A DNA stretch of 64,000 nt from Shinisaurus crocodilurus (GCA_021292165.1 CM037879.1:117625359-117689358); one strand, 5' to 3'; positions 22,106 through 34,386 are shown, numbered from the stretch's first letter. Translations and numbers: made by a program. Notes: generated from the letters alone by a model not told the origin.

Positions 22106-22968
22106 ATATATAAAGGATCTATAAAGACTAGGGAGTACCCATTACATTTCATTTTAACCTTTAGTTATGTCCTTTTTAAAATCATATCACTGGAAACAAT
22201 ATATTTATTAGTTTGACTAAGTAATTAAATTACCAATATCACCTTATAGATTGGGATTTTATTCAGATTTTACCTGTTTGGTTTACTTTATTTTTTGAAA
22301 GCACTTGGCCTATAATAATGTAAAACAACAACAACAACCCCATTGTATATTATTTTCTGATAAGGAAACATAAACAATAAAAATCAGAATCCAATATTAA
22401 AAGCAACAATAACAGTCAGTTTGGCAAGGGACAATATTACAGAATCTTTCCCAGTTTTACTGACAGCTGAAGTGAAAAAAGGGTTGGATCCAGACTTAGC
22501 CATACATAGTCATCATCATGACTAAGTTAAGTCCCATTGATTTCAATGGATGGACTCCATGTATGTCTAAGGGCTCTTCTAGATGGGTCTTTTAAGGATT
22601 GGTTTGCCTTCTTTGCAAGATTGTTTGGGCTGCCCGCACAATGTTGGCTGTCTCCTGCAGTCATCCCATGTTTTTCCTGTTTCTCCCATATTATATCACA
22701 CCGCTAATTATTTTCTGAAGTGGAATGATCTGCAAACAAGCAAGCAAACAAAAAAACAACAACAAAAAACAGTGGTGTGGCCACCTGATTTGGGGAGCTT
22801 GCATTGTTTTCTGTGTGGCTGTGATGTGTAATGTGACATCACTGTGGGCGTGTTCTCGTGGCTTCAGGCCAGCCAGCTGCTGTGTTTCTCCTTCACAGAA
22901 AGCCGATGGCACCTTCTACTCTCTCTCCACTGCTGCTGCTGTTTTGTTGCTTCATTTCCTCTGCTCAC

Positions 22969-23006
<38 letters not shown>

Positions 23007-23399
23007 GGGCTACTATGAGGTGTAGGGGAAAAAAGATTTGTACAGAGTTTTTTTTTTTTGTTGTTCATTCCCCCATAAGTGTGCAATTCTGGAAGATCAG
23101 GGGCTCACTGCTGTGGCTTCCTCCACACTTCCTGATTAATTCTTAAAATATTTATTTTAATTCTTAAAATAAAACAGTATTTTAAACTCACCCATGCAAG
23201 TTTAGCAACAGGGTGAGGAGGCCAGAGCAGTCAACTCTCCCCTCCCTTCTCATAGCAAGTAACTAAATAAATAACCATAAATATAAACAAATAGGTAAAA
23301 ATAAATTGCCCACCTTCTGCTAGTAAACAACTTAGTTTTCCAGGTAAACAGACCCAATAATAGCAATAAAAATACAGTTAGGAGGGAAGAAAGCCAGCA
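22106..23399. other. no gene; PAL-131 remnant at 22478-22573 and (AC)n at 22969-23002
   Basis: GGATCCAGACTTAGCCATAC and a mirrored ATGTATGTCTAAG, with CCCATTGATTTCAATGG in the middle, mark a copy of the second palindromic family (see 43989). Otherwise AT-rich unique sequence. Confidence 0.5.
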
Positions 23400-25095
23400 G
23401 GCGTGAGTGCCACATGTATGACTATCTGCAGTTGGACAGAAGCTGTGAGTGTGCTCGGTGTAATCAGTTCCTGGCTCTCAGGGAACAAGTTTGTTCCCTT
23501 GAAACCAAGGTTGCTGACCTGGAGAAGCTAAGAAAGGCAGAGAGCTTGGTGGATGAGATCTTCAGGGTCCTAATAGCGGTGTCCCAATCCATGGGTGACA
23601 GCTCCTCTGCTGTCATGGAGAATGGGGGTCTCGGAGGGCATTATTCCGAGGAAGGGGAAAACGATCCCTTAGAAGGGACCCATTCCTCAGAAGATGAACA
23701 AATATCCTCTCGCACCGAGGAAGTGCCTCCAGGGAGTGGGGGGCTCGTGGTAGTGGGAGATTCGATCAATAGACACATAGGCAGCTGGGTTTGTGATGGG
23801 CATATAGACCGCATGGACGGCATGGTAAATTCCCTGCTTGGTGTGAAGGTTGCAGATATCATGCACCGTCTAGATAGCTTTGTAGATAGTACTGAGGTGG
23901 AGTCAGTGGTCATGGTCCATGTTGGTACCAATGATGTGGGAAAATGTAGTTATGACTTGTGAGGTTCTGGAAGCCAAATTTAGGTTGCTAGGTAAGAGGT
24001 TGAAATCCAGGACCATGAAGGTGGCTATCTCTGTTCCACATGCAGGGCCAGCTAGACAGGCGAAGCTGAGGATTCTCAATGTGTGGATAAGACAGTAGTG
24101 CAGGGAGGAGAGGTTCAGATTTGTTAGGCACTGGAGAACATTTTGGGACAAGCCTGTACATGAGGGACGGGCTCCCCTTGAACCAAAATGGAACCACACT
24201 GCTGGCACGAAGCATAAAAAAGGTGGCAGAACAGCTTTTAAACTGAACCTTAGGGGAACGCTGACAGGAGCTGGGAAGTATCTGGTTCGAGTTAAATCAT
24301 CCCTAGGGCACGAAGATGAAAAAGTTTCTGATTGCCCAAATGTAGAAGGGGAGGAAATAGGCCATGAGCATATGGTGAAACATGATAGCCAATCAAAGAG
24401 GCCCAAGTGCCATAGCAGAGGATACACATGCCAGAGATATCTGTGGAGGGGCACTGTGTATAGGTGTTTCTATGCAGATGCTAGAAGCCTCTGAGCCAAA
24501 ATGGGAGAGTTGGAGTGCCTGGTTTTAAAGGAGAAGCTAGATACAGTGGGGATTATGGAAACCTGGTGGAATGGAGAGAACCAGTGGGATACAGTCATTG
24601 CTGGATATAAATTCTATAGGAAGGGCAGGGAAGGGCGTACTGGAGGAGGTGTTGCTCTGTATATCAAAGAGGGCACAGTGTCAAGCAGACTAGAAAGCCT
24701 AAAAGGGGCAGACTCTTCCACAGAAGCACTGTGGGTGACAATACCTGGCTCCAAAACTAATTTAGTACCAGGAACATGCTATCATCCTCCAAACCAGAAT
24801 GCTCAGGGTGATCTTGAGATGGGAAATGAAATCAGGGAGGCCTCCAAATGAAGAAGTGTTGTAATAATGGGTGACATCAAATACCCCCACATTGACTGGA
24901 TAAATGCATGTTCCAGTCATGACAAAGAGGTTAAACTCCTTGATGCCTTAAACTACTGTGCAGTTGGTCATGGAACTGACCAGAGGGGAGGAAACACTGG
25001 ATTTAATCCTAAGTGATATCACCCAGGACCTACTACGAGATGTAAATTTGAAGCGACAATTGGAAACGGTGACCACAGTGTTATCAGAGGAAAAG
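23400..25095 (+). pseudogene. CR1-type LINE: ORF1 (SGNH esterase) and 5' part of ORF2 (APE endonuclease), decayed
   Basis: The first frame, 23414-23962, encodes a Cys-containing, coiled-coil-like N terminus (LREQVCSLETKVADLEKLR), an acidic spacer, VVVGDSINRHI (SGNH block I, nucleophile Ser) and VHVGTNDV (block III). After a frameshift near 23960 the domain continues to DGLPLNQNG at 24166-24192. Here the catalytic histidine expected in DGLHL has been replaced by proline (codon 24175-24177). ORF2 begins at 24501 with MGELECLVLKEKLDTVGI.ETWW and GGGVALYIKEG, standard CR1 endonuclease motifs. It meets an in-frame TGA at 24849-24851, resumes with VVIMGDIKYPHIDW, and is lost near 25090 before any reverse transcriptase. 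In CR1, ORF1 is an RNA-binding/esterase accessory protein and ORF2 the endonuclease/RT. This copy is non-functional and lacks its 3' half. Confidence 0.87.
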
Positions 25096-27365
25096 GCTAT
25101 GTTTGCTGATTCCTCCTCCCTCTGCAGCCCCTGCAACACCTTCCCTACTCTTCTGGAGGGTCTTGCAATTTCTCCAGAGCAGTTTTTCAGGGGAAAATAA
25201 GGAACTGCGGTGGGGGGGGGGGAGGAATCAATGGCGATAAACTCCCCCACCACTCCACCAGTAGAAATGCTCTGGATTGGAACCTTCTATGGATTGATGG
25301 AGCCCTTCTGTCCATGGAAAAAGAAGCTCAATTCAAGCCATAGACCCTACTGTAAGATATCAGTCCAGTTTCTTAGGTGTTTGAATACATCATTATTCAT
25401 AGGAAATCGATGCAGGGAATTTATAATTTGTCTGAAGTAAAAGTTCAGCAATGTTTGAAACAATTTGCATGAAAACTTTTGTGGATTTCTTACCACAAAA
25501 GGAAAATGCAGCTAGAAGTGAAAATTTAAATATTAAAGCTATATCCCTCTTAAAGAAAGAACATGTTAGTTAAGTTTATTGAAATGTGGGTACCATGAAT
25601 TTTAAATGTAAGAAGAGTCAGTCTGCATTAAAGGATTTTGTTTATCCTTTCTAGAAGTCAAAAACTTGAAGAAGCCTTGAATTGCACCATTATGTTTTGG
25701 GTGTCGCCCGGATTGCAGGGATAGACAGAACAATTAAGACTGCACAAGATTCTCCATCTCTAACAGACAATAGGAATAGGATTCTCTTTTTCCTGGAATG
25801 TCAACCCAGCCACTCAGGCGAGGCGAAGAGAATTTCTTCCACTTTAAAAATCCTTTGTTCAGGAAGTAGCTACGGCCTACATTTTGTAACCAGCAAGCTA
25901 TGTGCAGTTTTCACCACGAAGAATGATTTCTGAGGAGCAGCTGTGACCAAACAACTTTTGAGAAAGTGCAGAAGCTTAAATAAGAACAGAATATTCTTGA
26001 AAGTCCAGAAGCAGGCAAGTGACTGAAGAGGAAATTGTTTGAATGGAATGTGCTCCTCTTTATTATTCAGCAATTGATTATACTGGTCTTTCTTTTGGTT
26101 TGGTGTGTGAATGAATTACTTTTTATATCACCATAAGTGCCTTTCAATTCGTGTATTTCTTTAACTTATATAGCAAGCAAGCATTCTTTAAGATAATGAA
26201 GCAACAGCATGTAAATTGATCTAATGCCCCAGTTCAAACACTTTCAATGGAAACACTTGTAGGGCTGAGCAAAGATGGCCTCCCAAAATTCTTCACCCTA
26301 TGAGCAGCAAAATTGAGTGTGAGGGGATTACACTGTGTATTCTCCAGTGTTTGGGGTGATGCTTCCTTCAACAACATTTTATTCATTTATTTTATCTATA
26401 ACATTATTTATGAGCCACTATTTGACCCCAAAAGGGCCAACAAAGCCAAATCATGAATTAAAAACCTTAAATTTTTGGAACAATGAATTAAAAACTTTAT
26501 GAATTAAAAACTTTAACATACATTTTTAAAAAACAAATTGATTGCACGAGTGGACTTCCGACTGAATGAATGGGACTTTCCCTTTCTCCTCATTAATGCA
26601 GGGTTTCCTGACCCTATGGAGCACATTTTGCTGGTGTGCAGGGGGCTGCAGGGGGAGGGGGAAATTATTCAATTGGTGGGAGGGGCTAATTGGATACAAC
26701 CCAATCGCATACAAGATTAAGATCCAGAAATTAAAAAAAGAGACACATCCAAAAGCCATTTCACCAAATACCATCCAGGTGAGGGAAATTCTCCAAACGT
26801 TTGGGAGAGTTCCAAAAAGAATATTCACAGAAAATTTTCCAGAAAATAAATTTCTGAGAAACTTCAGCTTACCTATACACAGGATAGCCAGGTGCTATCC
26901 TACAGATTATATCAGGGAGAGCAAGATAGTATGAAGCACTGCTGTCTTCCATCTAGAGACATGTGAAAGATTCCCTCATTCAGTCAGGCAGGGTGACAAA
27001 CTTACCCCAAGCACAGTTTACATTGCAGAATTTACACAGAAGTGGACCTACAACACAGTCCTCCCATGACATTGTTTGGTACTGTCTGTCACTTGTACAA
27101 TGCCCCTAAATTTCAGCCTCTTATCACATACCATTTTCTTTCTGGAAACAAAAACACTCCTGGGGCAAAAGATATCCCAATAATTTATTGGTTTATGCTC
27201 TAAACAAAAGCAATGCACTGGGATGTAAAAATGTACATTGGGTTCTCCCCCCCCAACAAAATGACGACAACAACAACAAACCCCTTGTCTAGGGAGGCAG
27301 GTTGTTATGACAGATAATTCTGGGCAATAGATTCCCTCAAAGGAGAGAGGCTGACCCCCACACTC
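25096..27365. other. no gene; LINE-tail fragment near 26370-26440
   Basis: The only repeat-like element is a reverse 3' tail (TTTTATTCATTTATTTTATC) near 26378. The rest is AT-rich unique sequence; the open frames at 26526-26934 overlap on opposite strands. Confidence 0.4.
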
Positions 27366-29062
27366 TGTCAAAAGGTTTGGGATCTTTGGCTGGGGTAAAG
27401 ACGCAGCTGGGTGAAGTACGAGCTTTGCCCTTTAACACTGAACATACATACAAACACACACACACACTGACATAAGAAATAAAGAGTTGTTTTATTTAAG
27501 ATGAAATATAGAGCAGGTACAGTATCTTGCTTCTGGTGGTACAATAAACCCAATGACTTCAGGCAGCAAAATACACTTACGCTATTGCAAGCACACTCTA
27601 TAATTCTAAGAGAAAGGAGTCCCTGTTTACCACCCTAGTAGCCTTATTATAGTGGTGTTCATGTACCTGTGGGGGGGCTCGCCTCTCCGCCGTTGCGATT
27701 CTCCGTGGCAGCGCCACCCTGCCTCGTTCTTCCGAGCAGCGCGGAGCGTTCTCCGCGCAGCTCGAGCTGCCGCCGCCAGGCGCAACAGGACCAGCATGGG
27801 CGGCATGGGTGTGTGCCTCTCCACAGCGAGCCACCAGAAGAAAAAGGTGAGCCCGCGTGAGCCTCGCACGAGCGTTAGCGGGCCCGACTTTGGCCCACTA
27901 TGCTCGCGTGAGGTGATCAGAGACATCCCTAAAAGGGGTGGAAGAAAGGCTTCCGTCTAAAGGATAGTGAGAGAAAGACGTTCCGGTTACTATCTTGTCC
28001 ATTGGTGGTCCCTGAGGTGGATCTCCCAACCGTAGTCTACCGATGTGCGCGTCGAGCCTCGAGTGGCATAGCGGACCGAAATCGGCCCGCTCACGCCCGC
28101 ACGAGGCTTGGTCAAGCCTACCTTTTTCCATCGGCGGCTCACCTCTCCGTGGCGAGCCACCCGCTCCGCCCGCTCCGGTCCCGTCATGTCACTTCCGGCA
28201 CTGGAAATGACGTGACAGGACCCTGCGCAGGCACGCTGGACCTCCTGTGCCATGTACTGTGCCTGCACAGGGTCCTGTCGCGTCATTTCCGGTGCCGGAA
28301 GTGACGCGACGGGACCGGCAAGGGCAGCTTGAGCGGCGTGGAGAACTGCTCCGCGCTGCTCAGAAGATCGAGGCGGGGGCCCTGCCGCCATGGAGAGTTG
28401 AGGCGGCGGAGAACCGGGACCCCCCCCAGGTTCGATCCCACCGCTACCGTAGTCCCATGGAGGCAGGAGGTGATCAAGAGGTCTGCGTCTCAAACACGCC
28501 AGCGTGCTTAGATATCTTAGCAGCATGACTCTCTCAACCCTCTCCCAACACACCTTCCCATTACTCAGACCTCAGCTCTTATATCTTACCCTGGGTTCCT
28601 GGCTACATGACAGCAGCAAGGGTCTCCTTTGTTTCCCTGATGGTCTTAATCACTGCTAATAACTCTGTCCTTTGTGTGTGGCTATGGCCCTTGATGGGTG
28701 TCATAGGGGGAAGCCTTTGCAGGTACCTCTTACCTGATTAGTTTAATCCTCTGAAGGAGTCCTGTCAGGGCTTGTGGCCATCCCTTTTTCCAGGGCTGTT
28801 TCAGTTTCTTTTCAGGAGTTGCTCTCTTATCCCTTCAGGCTATACATGTTAATCTGATCATCACAAGACCCATCCGCTTCCCTTTCATGTTTCCTAGATT
28901 CCAACCCTCTCCATTCAAGCCTTCATTTGCATCCTCTGCGCCACTTGAAACTGTTCATTTCTCCTGAACCCAAGCTTACCCAGGCTCTGTTGGGGCCTGT
29001 TGGGGCCTTCCCTGTGAGCTACAGTCATAGCCAGATGATCATGACTATATCCACTCATAACA
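27366..29062 (-). mobile_element. possible solo LTR (reverse strand) carrying a CpG-rich insertion
   Basis: Read on the minus strand, a TGTTATGAG start (29062) is followed by AAGATATAAGAG, a TATA-like box (about 28586). AATAAA lies at 27491-27496, and a possible CA end at 27366. The TATA-to-polyA distance is about 1.1 kb but only about 0.3 kb once the foldback at 27655-28460 is removed. I see no matching target duplication, so the ends are tentative. Confidence 0.35.
27655..28460. mobile_element. CpG-rich long foldback element
   Basis: 27664-27780 (CCTCTCCGCCG..., CGAGCAGCGCGGAGC...) is the diverged reverse complement of 28320-28432 (...GCTCCGCGCTGCTCAGAAG...). An inner pair, 27815-27925 against 28040-28165, shares GCGAGCCACC, AAAAAGGT, AGCGGGCC and related words in mirrored order. 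The right arm holds a further hairpin, GACAGGACCCTGCGCAGGCA against TGCCTGCACAGGGTCCTGTC (28216-28282), and the motif GGAAGTGACGCGACGGGACC (28298-28317). No host exon is evident; the open frames on both strands are by-products of GC-richness. The CpG density resembles a CpG island, but the mirrored structure argues for a mobile element. Confidence 0.7.
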
Positions 29063-29089
29063 AGACTTAAGTAGTCTTGTTGTCAGTAG

Positions 29090-29866
29090 CAGGGATGTTG
29101 AAGAGTCCTTGGTCTCGAGTCACGAGTCGAGTCACGAGTCTTTGGACCCGAGTCTCGAGTCCGAGTCCTTGGTCCAAAATGGTGACTCACGAGTCACGAG
29201 TCCTGAGTCACTCCCAAAACTGACTCCACGAGTCCCTATTAAAATCAATGGGGTTTCCCCCCAACAAAATAAGGCTACTTCAGATGTGTGGCTTAAATAA
29301 ATTCTAGGCACAAGTGTGCCTTTTTATTTCAAAACTCTGCAACTGATTTTGGCAAGAACAGACCAGGCAGACAAACCCAAAATAACCAGGCAGGCAGAGG
29401 AGGCAGGGAACCCCAAAGCAGGCAGGCAGAGGCCTTTGTCTTGGACAATTCAACTGCTGAACAGGTCAAGAAGAGACCAGGCAGGCAGAGGAGGCTGGGA
29501 ACCCCAAACAGGCAGGCAGAGGCAGCCAAACCCAAAATGTCTGACCCTAACCCAAACCCCCCACAACAACACATCAATCAAAATAAATCTCAACACATCG
29601 TTGGGGCTGCGCTCCTGGTAGCTGTCCATAGTGGCTGAGCAGCGGCGCGCCTCGCTTCCATGCGCTCTTCACTGGTGATCGCGCTCCTTCTGGCACAGCC
29701 AGAAGACTCGTCAACAGCCCAGGGATGTTGACGAGTCCTTGGTCTCGAGTCCCGAGTCGAGTCTCGAGTCCCATTAAAAATATTGGGACTCGAGTCCGAG
29801 TCGAGTCAGAGGGGGGACTCAGTCCGACTCACGAGTCGAGTCCTCGAGTCCGAGTCCCCATCCCTG
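29090..29866. mobile_element. 777-bp non-autonomous hAT element with GAGTC/GACTC arrays
   Basis: The element begins CAGGGATG and ends CATCCCTG, its exact reverse complement. It is flanked by a perfect 8-bp direct repeat GTCAGTAG at 29082-29089 and 29867-29874, the hAT hallmark. Both subterminal regions (29105-29235 and 29733-29858) are packed with CGAGTC and GACTCG words in both orientations, suggesting arrays of a transposase-binding motif. The centre carries a two-copy tandem repeat of about 97 bp (CCAGGCAGGCAGAGGAGGC at about 29388 and 29485). A second internal terminus-like CAGGGATGTTGACGAGTCC begins at 29722. No transposase is encoded. Confidence 0.9.
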
Positions 29867-29874
29867 GTCAGTAG

Positions 29875-31182
29875 TTGGCACAAGCCACTGGGGGAACATT
29901 TACCTAACCAGAGACAGATTTCTTATGGTGTTAGAAAAACATGCCACGCAACCTAAAAGCATTAGTTTTTCATAATAAGAAAGGTTTGCTGAACGTTTTA
30001 CCTTGAAAGCTTATGTTACTTCTCTAATATTTGTAATATTTTGAGTTTAAAACACACTTCCGATCTTGTAAACATCTATTATATTTCCCTCAGAAACACA
30101 CAGCAATGGAAGCCCAATATGCTGAAATAAATCTTTAAATGAAACAAACAAAAACAATAAAGGAGTTTGAAATTTGCACCTTTATTTAAGCTTTATTTCC
30201 TGGAGAGATATAAACATCTGAGGTATTTAGTCATTCAGCCCATCTCCTTGGTTTTTTCTCTTTTCCATTTTGGTGACAGTAACTGCCTGTAATTCCCTGT
30301 TAGGGCTTCGCTGCGGGACCCAAGAAAGTCTCACAATAAGGTTTTGACATTAGAAGTTACTTGAAGGTTTCAAAGAACCCATTATGATCTGTCATTCTGC
30401 AAAATCATGTAACTAATATGTACATTTTTGCCATTCTGTCATACATTAAAATGTATGCTTCCAACAGTCTTTTCTGACAACAGTGACGGTGCTATTATTG
30501 AGAAATGACACACATACCCCCATGCCTTGAGGCCACTTGAAAACTAAACCTAGTACAAATTATGGCTACTTTTCCATTAATGAAAATTTCTCACCAGGAG
30601 CACATTATAGCTGTTCTCTGCTGCCTAACTATGCTCACTTCCCAAATCATTCTCATGTCCATAAATGTATTGGCTGGAATATTGACTTCTGAAAATAGCT
30701 TTGGGCTTTCATATCCAAACAACATACTTTTAGGGCTGCCACCTTTGGCTTTCCTGAAACATCAACTGGGGAAAAAATCCTATGGGCATTCTCCAGTTTT
30801 CACGGTGACCCTTCTGACACAGTAGGGTTATGATGGGCGCAGAGGATGGATGGGAAGCCAGGGGTGAAGGGAGTTGCTGGGGATGGAAAGAAAAACTGGA
30901 AAGAATAGAATAGAACTGTCCTCTTCCTCCCTGTTTGAGGATCAATAGTAGAGGGAAGTTGTGTGAGTAGTTACTCTGGGGTGAGTAACAGTGGGCTAAA
31001 GCAGAGACATGGGGGAGAAGATCATTTCCTGTGCAAAGTACTGTGCAATGTGCAATCTTTTCCCTTTCCAGTTGTAAGGTGTCAGGGTGTGTGCCTTAAA
31101 TGGGGGGCACCCAGCAATCAGAACTCTGTGATCTACCTCCTGTGCCACCAGCACTGTCTCCTCCACAAATGTGGCTTAAATT
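29875..31182. other. unique sequence, possible conserved block 30110-30430
   Basis: No gene or repeat recognised. 30110-30430 is complex, non-repetitive AT-rich DNA that may be conserved non-coding sequence. 30560-30945 carries only overlapping short frames. Confidence 0.3.
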
Positions 31183-31591
31183 TAGGGATGTGCAAATCAG
31201 GAAAACTTGAGTTTGTCCAAGGTTTTTCCTCCTCAAAGGTATTTCCTCCTCAAAGCTTGTTCTGACTCCTGTCTGTATCAGATTGTGAACTTTGGTTCTC
31301 CCCCCCCCCCGAAGATATGTGCACATGTACACATCAATTTTCTCCCATTGACTAAAGCATGTTTGTGTGCATTTTTCAAATGAGCACATTTTTATCCTCG
31401 CACATTTTTCAAAAGTATGCATTTTTTAAAATGCTTTTGTTGTTGTGCGAATCACATGGCAAGCTCAGGAAATGTACAGACTTCAGACTACAGATTGCAT
31501 TTGAGTCGGCGTTCGGTTCCAGCTGTTGCAAATTGGTTACATTTTGACATCGGTCAAAAATGAAATGAAATCAATTTCTCACCCATCCTTA
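31183..31591. mobile_element. hAT-like non-autonomous element (TAGGGATG ends)
   Basis: The left end TAGGGATGTGCAAAT is mirrored by a right end whose reverse complement is TAAGGATGGGTGAGAAAT. The interior shares the CCCATTGACTAAAGC core and TGCACATTT words with 20215-20475. No matching 8-bp duplication was found, so the ends are approximate. Confidence 0.6.
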
Positions 31592-33956
31592 GACTAAGCA
31601 TTGTAGTGCAAGGGAGCCACATAGACTGCTGTAATTGTCAGCTGACCCTACAAGCCAGGCTCAGCTGGTCTTATAAAGCCCTGACCTCAGAGCTGACCTA
31701 GTCTGACCAATTTGCTTTATTCTAAGCTGCTGCCTCCATAGCAGTCTCTTGGTGCCTTGCCTTGCTTCCCATGTCTTCTCTGGAACTGAGCTCTTGGCCC
31801 CTGCCTCTGCTCCCTCAAACCATGATGATGTGCTTGCTCCAGCCTCAACCTTGCCTGGTTGGGCCATATGCTTGTTGCAGCACCTGACAACTGAGAGCAC
31901 CCCCCCCCTACTGAGGCCTGACTCCAGCCTCCTCCATTCACTACCAGCAACCCCTTTTCTCCTGGTTTCCTGTCCTCTGCCCACATAGCTACATGCTTTA
32001 CTCCTTGGCACAGGAATGGAAGATCTGGATCATCTCCCATTTTTTAAAAAATCGAAACCAATTGCCTTAAAGGGCAGTATCCAATACTGTCACAGGACTT
32101 GCATAATCCAACACAACTGCAATGGCATTAGTGCTTGCTAGGATAAGAGGGGAAGTGGCAGCTTACCACCATAATTCAGCAGCAAATTGTACCATCATAA
32201 TTCAGAGGCAAATCACCACTTTCCCTCTTTGCTGAGCAAGTGCTAAGGACATTGCACTAGCGTTAGTTGATGCTAGCACAAAATCATGAGCATTAGTTGA
32301 CACAAGCACCAAGTCATTAGCACTAGCACTGTGACATCATTGGAGACTGCCCATGGCAATTAAAAAACTGGAGCCACTGGTAGATCACTGGCAATAAATA
32401 AATGTGGCTGTGTGTCCTGCTGGCTTTCGGTGTAAGTTATGCTCCCTGATCTCTCCTATGTGGTAAAATTCTTCCTGTCAGAAAGGATTTGATAAGCTCA
32501 TCTTTAGCCTATATGAGCAGTGGCATATTTCCATGGTTGCTCATGGAAGGCAAATATAAATTAATCTGCAGGTCTGCCTTTTGTTATTAACAGCCCAATC
32601 CTAAATGAGACTTCCCATATGGAAATATGCCACTGCGTAGGACGGCAGCCTTAGGGTTGGTTTACCCCACCCCACCCTAGAGGGGATGACAAAATCCCAG
32701 TGTTTATTGGGAAACTGTCATTTTTAGATGTGTTTTGGCTTTTGAAGATGATTGAACTAGTACATATTTTGCTAGAATTTGTACATCAAAGGTTTTACGA
32801 TGGACAAATTTATGTAAAAACAAAAGTAGTTTTGGGGCACCAAAATAAATGGATTTTCATGGGTTTAGCACAATGAAACTCAATGCATTTAAGCTTCAAA
32901 CAGATTCACTGATATACCAAGCTATTCACTTAAATAAAAATGTTTTAATTTAGAACAATTTAACCGTGTGTGTGTGTGTGTGTGTGATTGGCTTAAATCC
33001 AGGAACCGTGGCTTAAATTCTGTTTTCTGCCAAATTGCATAATTACCTAACTGTAAAACTGTTGACCTTTGCAAATGCTGCAGCTAGACATTGTCAAAGA
33101 TATTCAGAAAATCATACTACTGATTGCTATAATGACAACAAACCAATGTTGGTCTGCACTGCTGTGGCTTCATTTGTTTTCCTTTCCTTTTTGAAACCAA
33201 CATATGATTTCGTTATAATTCCATTACCCTGACCCAGATCTACTTTAAGGCAAGTTAGGCAAAGAAAGGGAGACACAATGACATTTAAGGGACACGGAGA
33301 GGTAAAGATAAAATCCTCTACAGCTTCTCCCACTTCCACATGGTACCCTAGGGATCTTTTTGGCCCAGTGGTGTACATGTGAAGGTGCATCCAATCTTAG
33401 ACCTATTCAGAATAGACCCATTGAAATGAATGGAACTTAAGTTAGACTAACATTGGCTCCAACCAAAGGGAGGAAGAATTCCACATAGTCCAGCTGTCCC
33501 AATATTTATCCAAGGCAATTCCTGTTTGCTGCTGGTACCTGTCCCTGGTAAATTACAGTCCTTATTTACCATATTTTACTTTTTGGGGAGATTGTGGGGT
33601 ACATTTTTTAAAAAATGGATTACACAATAATGCTTTCCTTCCTTCTATCATTTGCATAACTGCCTATCCAGAATGTTGCTGAATGCATCTGAGTTGCAGC
33701 TATTCTATAATACCTACAGTCAGATCCATTGTAAGATGTAATATTCAATTAGACATTCTTGAGTTTTACAAAAGGACATTTATTATATGATCAATTTATT
33801 CATGCACCTTGCTTCAAAAGCCAGTGCAAGACAGACCATTGCAAAGTAAATGAAAGCTACATACAGCAGTGGAAGAAGAACCTATAGGAATGTGTTATGG
33901 TGCTTGTGTGGAAAGGTTAGGGGGTGCTTAGGAAGCATTGCCTAGGGGTTAGAGTA
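31592..33956. other. no gene; PAL-131 fragment 33398-33460 and (TG)n at 32967-32987
   Basis: A partial second-family palindrome (AGACCCATTGAAATGAATGG and AACTTAAGTTAGAC) is the only repeat recognised. Overlapping short frames at 31661-32040 lack features. Confidence 0.45.
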
Positions 33957-34013
33957 GGGTTGGGCAACACGTAGCCTGTGGGTAGCCCACAGAGCCACCA
34001 AAATTGCCCACAC
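33957..34013. mobile_element. short hAT-like remnant
   Basis: TAGGGTTGGGCAACACGTAG at the left and AATTGCCCACACCTG at the right are imperfect reverse complements. This resembles a deletion derivative of a CAGGTGTGGGCAA-ended hAT element. Confidence 0.4.
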
Positions 34014-34015
34014 CT

Positions 34016-34225
34016 GGGTTTGAGTGTCAGACTAGAAAAGGGGAGACCCAGGCTTATATCTCCACTCAGCCGGGAAGCACACCAGGTGAGTTGGGCCAGT
34101 CATTATTTCTCTGACTAACCTACCCCACAGGGTTATTTTGAAGATAACTGGAAGGGAAGAACTATATACAGTACCCTGGGTTCCTTGGAGGATGGGTGGG
34201 ATATGAATGCAAATAATAATAATAA
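34016..34225 (+). mobile_element. tRNA-derived SINE, old copy
   Basis: Matches the SINE at 41276 in order: AGACCCAGGCTTATATCTCC (B-box region, decayed), TTGGGCCAGTCA, CTAACCTACCCCACAGGGTT and CCTGGGTTCCTTGGAGGA, then GGGATATGAATGCAAATAAT. The A box is lost. Confidence 0.75.
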
Positions 34226-34261
34226 TAATAATTATAATTATTATTATTATTATTATTATTA

Positions 34262-34294
<33 letters not shown>

Positions 34295-34346
34295 ATAAAT
34301 TCCCTATTTTTTATCTATAAAATGTTGGAGGGTATGGGTTCTGTGT

Positions 34347-34385
<39 letters not shown>

Positions 34386-34386
34386 A
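34209..34386. repeat. mirrored trinucleotide arrays (AAT)n(ATT)n, (GAT)n and (ATC)n
   Basis: About eight AAT units pass through ATTATAATT into about nine ATT units. A (GAT)n run of about ten units at 34264-34293 and, 56 bp later, an (ATC)n run of about twelve units follow. Both pairs are self-complementary on one strand and could form hairpins. Confidence 0.92.

Noticed and set aside
27652..28553. Long open frames in the CpG-rich block as a possible host first exon
   Set aside because: Frames are open on both strands at once, have no recognisable domain, and the block is an inverted-repeat structure.
27366..29062. A confirmed solo LTR
   Set aside because: TATA and AATAAA are present, but no 4-6 bp target duplication could be matched, so it is listed only as possible.
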